The notes under the pieces were generated by a model. The model saw nothing but the letters and a program-made list of their open reading frames with translations, ran no database searches and was not told the DNA's origin. Of a stretch of DNA of 17,714 bases, positions 8,789 to 14,996 are shown in pieces. Every line of letters starts with the position of its first letter. Position 1 is the first letter of the stretch. The position numbers and the translations under genes are program-made. Location of the stretch: positions 1 to 17,714 of the forward strand of contig CALNBT010000168.1 of the NCBI GenBank assembly GCA_937874345.1, given 5' to 3'. Source of the DNA: an uncultured Prevotella sp. Its GTDB lineage: Bacteria > Bacteroidota > Bacteroidia > Bacteroidales > Bacteroidaceae.

Positions 8789-9481
8789 ATGATTGACAGA
8801 TGGCAATATTCTCAGTTAGGAAAGATGGTTATTTCAACAATACTATTGCTGTTGTTGAACATCGTTGCTGCGCTTGATGTACAGGGAAAATGGGTAGACA
8901 GGGTTGAAAAACGTCCTTTATCTTCAAAGATTGAAAAGCTGAAGAATGGCGACCTGCTGTTTTACGCTCAAGATAATGGAAATGCCATCACCGATGTAAC
9001 ACAGGGATTCGACTGCCTGGCCATCGATCATGTTGCGATTGTTCACCGAACCACTAAAAAGCTCTCCACCATTGAAGCGATTTCACGCGGTGTCGTCAGA
9101 TTGCCTATCGACTCAACTTTGAATCGAAAGCGGGATGGGCTGCACGTTTATGTGGGCAGAATCTGTGGTTCATTCGACAAAAAACAATCGATTATAAAGG
9201 CATTATCCTATCTGAACCGACCCTATGATTTTTATTTTGAACCCACTGACAGCGCCATTTATTGCAGTGAACTGGTGCAACTCTCCTATATCGATGAGGA
9301 TGGAAAGTCCATTTTCCATACCATACCCATGAGTTTTCATGATCGCAAGGGACAAATAACCGACTATTGGAAGGATTTTTATTCGAAAGCCTTCAAGAAG
9401 GTCCCAGAGGGCAAACCCGGGACGAATCCCGGTGATATCAGCAGAAACAAACGGGTGAAAATCATCTTTCAACTATTCTAG
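8789..9481 (+). CDS. YiiX/YebB-like permuted papain-fold cysteine hydrolase, secreted or membrane-anchored
   Basis: A 230-residue protein when started at 8789. Residues about 13-28 form a hydrophobic stretch (MVISTILLLLLNIVAA) preceded by a basic region, so it is probably exported or anchored; there is no lipobox cysteine. The mature part has the features of the permuted NlpC/P60-papain group: KNGDLLF, then H81 in IDHVAIV, and the catalytic C159 in IYCSELV. In this group the histidine comes before the cysteine, as here. Members are thought to act as amidases or esterases on lipids or cell-wall material; no substrate can be read from the sequence. The frame is open back to an ATG at 8747, but that codon sits between the -33 and -7 boxes. 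ATG 8825 is another possible start but would lose the basic N terminus. It is monocistronic between the tRNA-Arg terminator and the convergent gap. Confidence 0.78.
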   Translation: MIDRWQYSQLGKMVISTILLLLLNIVAALDVQGKWVDRVEKRPLSSKIEKLKNGDLLFYAQDNGNAITDVTQGFDCLAIDHVAIVHRTTKKLSTIEAISRGVVRLPIDSTLNRKRDGLHVYVGRICGSFDKKQSIIKALSYLNRPYDFYFEPTDSAIYCSELVQLSYIDEDGKSIFHTIPMSFHDRKGQITDYWKDFYSKAFKKVPEGKPGTNPGDISRNKRVKIIFQLF

Positions 9482-9695
9482 ATCATTGAATAACAATTTT
9501 TTTTATTGTGGAGGATATCCGAAACCATAAAGAATTATTTTCGTAATGATGTTTCTGATTGTTTAAGGACGAAAGACAGCAAATCATAGCGAATCTGTCC
9601 TCAGACAATATCCATGATATTGGCTGGCAATATGGGCCATATCGTGCTTCAAAATGACCTATTTTGCAGCTCGATATCCATGACTTTGTTCGGGA

Positions 9696-9730
9696 ACCCT
9701 ATTTGAGTCAAAAAATCATACCCTATTGAG
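9696..9730. repeat. Short direct repeat ACCCTATT(T)GAG
   Basis: ACCCTATTTGAG at 9696-9707 is repeated as ACCCTATTGAG at 9720-9730, 24 bases apart, within the convergent gap. Two copies only; no function is evident. Confidence 0.5.
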
Positions 9731-9777
9731 CAACCTTGATGCTGGTACCTTCCCAAGTGTCAAAGCGGATTTTGCAC

Positions 9778-9824
9778 AGAAAAAGGAACCATGCCGCATT
9801 CTATAGAATACACGATGGTCCCTT
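9778..9824 (-). terminator. Terminator of the FAD/Fe-S dehydrogenase
   Basis: On the minus strand the stem GGGACCAT (9822-9815) pairs with ATGGTTCC (9792-9785) with one G-U pair, followed by TTTTTCTG. The 22-base loop contains its own perfect 12-base palindrome ATTCTATAGAAT (9798-9809). It begins 21 bases after the dehydrogenase stop codon. Confidence 0.75.
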
Positions 9825-9844
9825 CAAAAAATATTTATTAGTGC

Positions 9845-12826
9845 CTACTTGGCTGTCGTACAGTCGTTCACCAGATAGGCAATGCTCATATAAGGAATGC
9901 CTGAATGGGTTTGAAGACCTATTTCGCACGTACGGCTATTGCTATAGCCAAACGTTACCTTGTTTGCTTCTATCTGGGATTTTAGTTTACGAAGCGCCCA
10001 TTGGTTGGATTCGGGATGAGTAAAGCCCTTGTCACCGGCAAACGCACAACAACCCACTCCATCGGGTATCAATACCTGATTGGAACAGAGATGGGCCAAT
10101 GCTATCATCTCGTCGGTCAATCCCATCTCGCGCGTCGAACAGGTGATGTGTACAGCTATTTGCCGATTGGTCGGATGAAAATCGAGACGCTCTCTGAGAT
10201 AGGTCATGATAAACTCAACCGGCTCGTAAAGCTTCATCCGCGTAATGGTCTTCCGCATGCGATGCAGACATGGACTCTGGTCGCAAAGCACCGGATAACG
10301 TCCTTCTTCACTCGCCTTCCATAATGCATCTCCAAGCTCTTGCGTCTTGCGGTCGGCAATATCCATCATGCCTTTGCTTTCCCAAATCTGCCCACAGCAC
10401 ATGCTGTTCATGTTTGGGGGGAATATTACTTCATACCCAGCCTTCTGTAGCAACAGGCACATCTCGTCAACAACAGAATTTTTAACGGGAGCTCCTTTTG
10501 CCAATCCCATGGTTTGGTTGATGCAACTTGGGAAATAGACAACTTTCAAATCGTGCTCACGGTTATTGGAAGATAACTGGGGAGGCGTTACCGGTTGACT
10601 GATGGCATGGGGCATCGACGTGGTCCACAGGGGAACACCCACCCGATGCAATCCTTGGGTGAAGCCGGTCATGGCTTTCGAGCCTAACACCTGATGGCCA
10701 AACGATGCTACATCAAGCACCATCCGCAATCCTTTCTTGATACCGGCCATGTGTTGTGCCGCAAAATTACCGACACGATATCCCGCTGGAGAATCGAGCA
10801 TATTGAACTGACGGATGAGGTGTGTCAGATCGCCGGTATTGATGTTCATCGGGCAAGAGGTAGCACAGAGTCCGTCGGTCGCACAGGTCACATCACCCTC
10901 GTACTGATATGCCTTGCGTAGTTGTTCGGCATGGGCCTTCGACTCGGGCGTGCCCTGTGCTTCGAGTGCACAGATATTTCGTTGAACCTCGATACGCATT
11001 CTCGCAGAGAGCGTCATTCCACACGACACACAGTTCACTTCGCAGAACCCGCAACCAATACATTTGTCGGCACGGTGTACCAGTTCTATCATCGCTTCGG
11101 TCGACTGGCGTGGAGAAAGCGATTTCAAACGGTCGAAATCATACGACAATGGTGGCGAGGGTTTCAAGTGCTGAATAAAACTAACCGGTTCTTCATTGAA
11201 GATAACACCGGGATTGAGCAAGCCCTTCGGATCGAAGATACCCTTCAATTCCTTCATCACCTCGTACGCATCGGCTCCCCATTCGTATTTCACAAACGGT
11301 GCCATGTTGCGGCCGGTACCGTGTTCGGCTTTCAACGATCCATGGTACTTCTCGACAACCATTCTCGCAACCGCCTTCATCATGTCGGCATACCGGTTAA
11401 CTTCTGCCTCTTCGTTAAAGCTTTGACTAAAGATAAAATGATAATTACCTTCAAAGGCATGTCCATAGATGCACGCATCCTGATAGCCATACTTAGCCAA
11501 AAGCGCCTGAAGTTCAACAGTTGCCTCGGGCAGGTCTTCCAAATGGAATGCTACATCCTCAATCAAGCAAGTGGTTCCAACAGGACGGCGACCGCCCACC
11601 GACGGGAAGATACCCGATCGGATGGCCCAATATTGATTGTATAGCTTTGGATCTTCGGTAAAGGTAGGTTCCTTGTAGAGATGATAGTGGCTCATGGTTT
11701 GCTTGATAGTCTCCATCCTGTACAACAAATCCTCATGGGTAACGGCTTTGGTCTCGGTGAGGATAGCCGTCAGATGATGATAGTCACCAGGCTCAACACC
11801 CGGAACCAGACCTGCATCCACATCCTTCCGGTATTGAAGATAAACAGGATCGTTGACAGAGGCCAGTGACAGATAATCGAGCATTTCGGCACTCTTCACC
11901 ATCAGGTTTTCTGCACTGTATGCTAAATCTTGGTCGGATGAGGTGAGTTTCTTCATCTCCACGATGGCATAACAGCTCTCTTTCATCGAATGGAAATAGA
12001 CCATGGCCGATGCACGAAAGGGATATTCGTGCAACGTACGCATGTGAACACTCGAGAGGAATGCCAATGTGCCTTCAGATCCAACGATGGAATGGGCAAT
12101 GATATCAAATGGATCGTCGTAAGCAACCAAGGGACGGATATTGAGACCCGTCACATTCTTGATACCGTACTTATAACGTATCAATTCAGAAAGTTTGGTA
12201 TTCGACCGCACACGGTCACGTAAGGATGTGATGCGTTGCAGGAATTCTGGATGTGACTGTTTAAAGGCCTCGCGGCTTTCCTTGTTACCGGTATCCAACA
12301 GCGTGCCGTCAGGGAGAATGATGCGAGCCGACAATAGCATGCGGTCGCTATTGGCATGAACGCCACAATTCATACCCGAAGCGTTGTTACTGACTATACC
12401 ACCAATCATAGCCGAATTGACGCTTGCCGGATCAGGGGGCAATACACGTCCGAAGGGCTTCAGTATTTGGTTGACATAGCCCCCAACCAATCCGGGCTGC
12501 ATACGAATGCTGTCATGATCAGGCGAAACTTCATACTGTTCCCAACTCTTTCCGGCAACGATCAATACCGCATCGCTGAGACTTTGGCCCGACAGCGAGG
12601 TTCCCGCTGCACGGAATGTAAACGGAAGATGATGTCGTTGACAAGCCATGATGACCTTGACAACTTGCTGCTCGTCTTTTGCGCGAACGACCACTTTGGG
12701 TGTCAAGCGGTAAAAACTGGCATCTGTCCCCCATGCAAGGGTACGCAATTCGTCGGTATAAATATTTTTCTTGGGTATGAATTGACAGATGTCGGCTACA
12801 AATTGGTTATAATATTGTTGCTCCAT
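9845..12826 (-). CDS. FAD-linked D-2-hydroxyacid dehydrogenase with Fe-S and CCG domains (YdiJ/Dld-like)
   Basis: This 993-residue protein joins three modules. First is a PCMH-type FAD-binding domain (about 30-200, with PPDPAS and IGGIVSNNASG). Then an FAD-oxidase C-terminal domain ends near EHGTGR (H502). Next is a ferredoxin-like part with C589-X2-C592-X2-C595-X3-C599 and a second, unusual set C648-X5-C654-X3-C658-P. Last come two CCG heterodisulfide-reductase-type motifs, C810-C811-G and C926-C927. The arrangement is that of E. coli YdiJ and fused D-lactate or glycolate dehydrogenases, which oxidise a D-2-hydroxyacid (D-2-hydroxyglutarate, D-lactate or glycolate) and pass electrons through Fe-S clusters to quinone or another acceptor. 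The actual substrate cannot be read. The frame is open to 12910, but the -7 box at 12865-12872 lies inside that extension, so ATG 12826 is taken as the start. It follows the hemerythrin regulator in the same orientation. Confidence 0.85.
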   Translation of the reverse strand: MEQQYYNQFVADICQFIPKKNIYTDELRTLAWGTDASFYRLTPKVVVRAKDEQQVVKVIMACQRHHLPFTFRAAGTSLSGQSLSDAVLIVAGKSWEQYEVSPDHDSIRMQPGLVGGYVNQILKPFGRVLPPDPASVNSAMIGGIVSNNASGMNCGVHANSDRMLLSARIILPDGTLLDTGNKESREAFKQSHPEFLQRITSLRDRVRSNTKLSELIRYKYGIKNVTGLNIRPLVAYDDPFDIIAHSIVGSEGTLAFLSSVHMRTLHEYPFRASAMVYFHSMKESCYAIVEMKKLTSSDQDLAYSAENLMVKSAEMLDYLSLASVNDPVYLQYRKDVDAGLVPGVEPGDYHHLTAILTETKAVTHEDLLYRMETIKQTMSHYHLYKEPTFTEDPKLYNQYWAIRSGIFPSVGGRRPVGTTCLIEDVAFHLEDLPEATVELQALLAKYGYQDACIYGHAFEGNYHFIFSQSFNEEAEVNRYADMMKAVARMVVEKYHGSLKAEHGTGRNMAPFVKYEWGADAYEVMKELKGIFDPKGLLNPGVIFNEEPVSFIQHLKPSPPLSYDFDRLKSLSPRQSTEAMIELVHRADKCIGCGFCEVNCVSCGMTLSARMRIEVQRNICALEAQGTPESKAHAEQLRKAYQYEGDVTCATDGLCATSCPMNINTGDLTHLIRQFNMLDSPAGYRVGNFAAQHMAGIKKGLRMVLDVASFGHQVLGSKAMTGFTQGLHRVGVPLWTTSMPHAISQPVTPPQLSSNNREHDLKVVYFPSCINQTMGLAKGAPVKNSVVDEMCLLLQKAGYEVIFPPNMNSMCCGQIWESKGMMDIADRKTQELGDALWKASEEGRYPVLCDQSPCLHRMRKTITRMKLYEPVEFIMTYLRERLDFHPTNRQIAVHITCSTREMGLTDEMIALAHLCSNQVLIPDGVGCCAFAGDKGFTHPESNQWALRKLKSQIEANKVTFGYSNSRTCEIGLQTHSGIPYMSIAYLVNDCTTAK

Positions 12827-12864
12827 GATGGATAGCACATTAAATGATTTCGTTTTGGAAATGA

Positions 12865-12872
12865 CAAAAATA
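12865..12872 (-). promoter_or_regulatory. -7 box of the dehydrogenase promoter
   Basis: On the minus strand TATTTTTG fits TAnnTTTG. Transcription should begin near 12860, giving a leader of about 34 bases before ATG 12826. No TTTG stands at the -33 position, which suggests a promoter that needs an activator. Confidence 0.6.
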
Positions 12873-12903
12873 CATAAAAAATAACGAAGACATTGTTTTC
12901 TAT

Positions 12904-12916
12904 CGTTCAAAGAAAG
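12904..12916. promoter_or_regulatory. Candidate operator, 13-base dyad, copy upstream of the dehydrogenase
   Basis: Read on the minus strand this is CTTTC-TTT-GAACG, an imperfect dyad about 45-55 bases upstream of the inferred transcription start. It matches 12 of 13 bases with the perfect dyad at 13993-14005 upstream of the neighbouring regulator gene. The role is inferred from position and shared sequence only. Confidence 0.4.
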
Positions 12917-12929
12917 TTAAAGGACTATT

Positions 12930-12953
12930 CTATAATAAAATCATTTTCATGAT
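12930..12953 (-). terminator. Terminator of the hemerythrin/LuxR gene
   Basis: On the minus strand ATCAT-GAAA-ATGAT (12953-12940) forms a 5-bp stem with a GAAA loop, followed by TTTATTATAG. It comes 20 bases after the stop codon. The stem is short, so read-through into the dehydrogenase is possible. Confidence 0.5.
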
Positions 12954-12972
12954 CTCACAATGGCATGAATGC

Positions 12973-13926
12973 CTATATACTCACTTTAGATATGTCAATC
13001 ATATTATTGACAATCGCATAAATGGTCAATCCCGCTGGTGAATGAATCTGCAATTTTCGGGCGATGTTACGTCGATGCGTAATAACGGTATTGGTCGAAA
13101 TATGAAGCCAATCAGCAATCTCCTTGTTTAACATTCCCTGAACAACGCCCACAATCACTTCTTTCTCACGCTCGCTCAGCACATCGACGTTCTTGTCGTT
13201 CTGTGAAATCATATTCGAGATCTTCAGCGACAGATCGTCTTTCTTTTGCTTTTGCTCCATGTTACGGATTACAGGAATAAAGATATTCTCTTCAACCTTT
13301 TCGTGAAGTAAAAGCCATTCTTCGTTGTTATAGATATTGTAAAGCGTTGTCGACAGCAGGTTTGACCGCTTTTCATCATCAGGCAGGTATTTGATGATGA
13401 TGTTTTTCAATTCATGGAGCTGCAGCGTTTTCCGATGATGTTTCGAATAAGTCTCTATATCATAATCGGTTGGTTCTTCTCCACGCAACAATGCTTCAAC
13501 GTATGGAAAGACATTTTTCTCTTCATAGTTCATGTGCGCTTTGATTTCTTTCGCATAACCGTCATACAACTTGATGATAAGCTTTGCAAGATTGTTCTCC
13601 GTATCAAGTGCACCAATCAGCGATTCACGAATATATGGCAGTTGAAAATGAAGAAAAAAACGATGACTCGCCTTGAGATAATGCAACAAAGTAGGCACCG
13701 AAAGTTTCTCTATATCGTAGACCTCATGGTAGCCGTTGATGGTAAAATTTACCACCGCAAGAAAGGTAAACGTGTCAACATTGCGTTCAGCACATACCTC
13801 GTCAACCGTTTTGTCGCCAAATCCCATACCGATGCCGAATGCTTCCATGGTTTGCAAGACGTTGTAATTATCACTGATGAGCAATATCATCTTGTCGGTT
13901 GGCTCGTAAATCTTATGCTGCTTCAT
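12973..13926 (-). CDS. Hemerythrin-like (YtfE/ScdA-type) di-iron sensor fused to a LuxR-family DNA-binding domain
   Basis: A 317-residue one-component regulator. Residues about 10-60 correspond to the ScdA_N (DUF542) domain of the YtfE/RIC iron-sulphur repair proteins, but the hallmark Cys-Cys is replaced by Gly35-Phe36 (GIGMGFGDK). Residues about 75-225 form the four-helix hemerythrin-like bundle with all expected di-iron ligands: H88, H131, E135 (HMNYEE), H163 or H164, H208 and E212 (HEKVEE). These positions and spacings closely follow the ligands of E. coli YtfE. Residues 250-305 are a LuxR/GerE helix-turn-helix (LSEREKEV, then NKEIADWLHIS, then TVITHRRNI). The likely role is to sense oxygen, nitric oxide or iron state through the di-iron site and control transcription in the cytoplasm. 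No receiver domain is present. The nearest downstream gene is a redox flavoprotein. Confidence 0.88.
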   Translation of the reverse strand: MKQHKIYEPTDKMILLISDNYNVLQTMEAFGIGMGFGDKTVDEVCAERNVDTFTFLAVVNFTINGYHEVYDIEKLSVPTLLHYLKASHRFFLHFQLPYIRESLIGALDTENNLAKLIIKLYDGYAKEIKAHMNYEEKNVFPYVEALLRGEEPTDYDIETYSKHHRKTLQLHELKNIIIKYLPDDEKRSNLLSTTLYNIYNNEEWLLLHEKVEENIFIPVIRNMEQKQKKDDLSLKISNMISQNDKNVDVLSEREKEVIVGVVQGMLNKEIADWLHISTNTVITHRRNIARKLQIHSPAGLTIYAIVNNMIDISKVSI

Positions 13927-13945
13927 ATATTTCGCTTCTTTTTTA

Positions 13946-13954
13946 CAAAGTAAA
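13946..13954 (-). promoter_or_regulatory. Promoter -7 box of the hemerythrin/LuxR gene
   Basis: On the minus strand TTTACTTTG is one base shorter than or one mismatch from TAnnTTTG. Transcription would begin near 13941, about 15 bases before ATG 13926. The -33 region has TTTC instead of TTTG at about the right distance. It is a weak match. Confidence 0.45.
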
Positions 13955-13992
13955 TGAATTTATTTCACATGAAAGACACTGAAAAACGAATT

Positions 13993-14005
13993 CTTTCTTT
14001 GAAAG
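13993..14005. promoter_or_regulatory. Candidate operator, perfect 13-base dyad upstream of the regulator gene
   Basis: CTTTC-TTT-GAAAG is a perfect 5+3+5 dyad located about 52-64 bases upstream of the inferred start of the hemerythrin/LuxR transcript. A copy with one mismatch lies upstream of the dehydrogenase (12904-12916). The overlapping GAAAG-T-CTTTC (14001-14011) makes a second dyad. Confidence 0.4.
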
Positions 14006-14009
14006 TCTT

Positions 14010-14026
14010 TCATCAATATTTGATGA
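14010..14026. promoter_or_regulatory. 17-base palindrome TCATCAA-TAT-TTGATGA
   Basis: Perfect 7-bp arms around TAT, directly next to the CTTTC/GAAAG dyads between the regulator and the methyltransferase gene. It could be an operator or the hairpin end of the methyltransferase transcript; no T run of convincing length follows on the minus strand. The remainder of 13927-14103 shows no gene I would support. Confidence 0.4.
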
Positions 14027-14103
14027 CTGAGAATCGAATTAGAAAGATTAAAGGATTACAAGTGACAGATAGCTCGATGCAGACAGCCTTAAAGACCTAC
14101 GAA

Positions 14104-14904
14104 TTACCGTTTTCTCAACTCCCAGAAGGCTACTGCTGATGCGGCAGCCACATTGAGGGAATCGACATGGTGTGACATCGGAATGCGAGCAGTGTAGTCA
14201 CAGGCATGAATAACATCGTATGAAAGCCCGTCTCCCTCTGTCCCCAATACGATGGCCAACCGGGGTTCAGCTTTCAAGCGAGGCGAATCGATGGGTAGCG
14301 AATCCGGTGTCAAGGCCATGGCAACGGTGGAAAATCCCAGATCGTGTAGTGTTGAGACAGGCTCTTCTAACCAAGTCCATGGAACCAAGAAGATCGATCC
14401 CATGGAAACCCTGATGGCTCGTCTGTTATATGGATCACACGAAGTAGGTGTCAACAAGATGGCTTCAATGCCCAAAGCTGCTGCCGATCGGAAGATTGCC
14501 CCTATATTGGTCGAATCTACTACCCCATCGATGATTGCAATGCGTTGGACACCCTTCGTGATTTCACTGACAGCTTGGGGTTGTTTGCGACGAAAGGCAC
14601 ACAATACGCCACGGGTAAGTGTATATCCTGCCAACGAAGCTAGTATTTCTCGATCTCCGGTATACACTGGTATATCGTCCATTCGTTCAAGGATATCAGC
14701 TGCATCACCCTGGATATGTCGACGTTCGCACAACATCGCCAATGGTTCGTAACCTGCCTCAAGCGCCACACGGATGACCTTAGGACTCTCGGCAATAAAG
14801 ATCCCCTTGGTTTTATCCAAACGATTTCGCAATTGAGCTTCGGTCAGAGAAGCAAAGATCTCTACTCCGGGTTGTGTTAGAGAAGTGATTTCAATGATGG
14901 ACAT
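14104..14904 (-). CDS. SpoU/TrmH-family RNA 2'-O-methyltransferase
   Basis: A 266-residue SPOUT methyltransferase that transfers a methyl group from S-adenosylmethionine to a ribose 2'-hydroxyl in tRNA or rRNA. The three SpoU motifs are present: N133-IGAIFR139 (motif 1), GTEGDGL 221-227 with E223 (motif 2), and IPMSHHVDSLNVAAA 241-255 (motif 3, knot and SAM site). An N-terminal SpoU substrate-binding-like domain of about 110 residues precedes the catalytic part, as in RlmB/TrmH-like proteins; the exact target nucleotide cannot be told. It lies 92 bases downstream of carB in the same orientation, beyond a strong terminator, and no clear promoter was found in the gap. Confidence 0.88.
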   Translation of the reverse strand: MSIIEITSLTQPGVEIFASLTEAQLRNRLDKTKGIFIAESPKVIRVALEAGYEPLAMLCERRHIQGDAADILERMDDIPVYTGDREILASLAGYTLTRGVLCAFRRKQPQAVSEITKGVQRIAIIDGVVDSTNIGAIFRSAAALGIEAILLTPTSCDPYNRRAIRVSMGSIFLVPWTWLEEPVSTLHDLGFSTVAMALTPDSLPIDSPRLKAEPRLAIVLGTEGDGLSYDVIHACDYTARIPMSHHVDSLNVAAASAVAFWELRKR

Positions 14905-14914
14905 AGGTTTTTAG

Positions 14915-14976
14915 CAAGAAAATTTAAAAGAGAAGACCTCTCTTGCCTTCGCCAGATGGGAGGACAAGAGAGGTCT
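14915..14976 (-). terminator. Strong Rho-independent terminator of carB
   Basis: A perfect 12-bp inverted repeat AGACCTCTCTTG / CAAGAGAGGTCT (minus strand 14976-14965 with 14945-14934) is followed on the minus strand by a T-rich run (TCTCTTTTAAATTTTC). A second small hairpin GGGAG-CGTGT-CTCCC (14980-14994) lies between the carB stop and this stem. Confidence 0.85.
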
Positions 14977-14996
14977 GCAGGGAGCGTGTCTCCCGA

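Larger units (their letters stand above)
9482..9844. other. Gene-free convergent intergenic region
   Basis: Between the stop codons of two convergent genes there are 363 bases with no credible coding frame. It holds a weak AT-only hairpin after the hydrolase (ACAAT, seven T, ATTGT at 9493-9509), a 17-base palindrome CAATATC-CAT-GATATTG near 9607-9623, two copies of ATATCCATGA (near 9610 and 9674), a near-repeat of ACCCTATTTGAG (9696-9707 and 9720-9730), and the leftward terminator at 9778-9824. No promoter with both boxes was found. Confidence 0.6.

Noticed and set aside
10922..11644. 240-codon open frame on the plus strand, opposite the dehydrogenase
   Set aside because: It is antisense to a gene with clear motifs, has no recognisable domain and no promoter; long shadow frames are common opposite coding sequence of this composition.
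13954..14139. 61-codon plus-strand frame between the regulator and the methyltransferase
   Set aside because: It starts inside the regulator promoter, overlaps the end of the methyltransferase gene, contains the palindromes, and has no promoter match.
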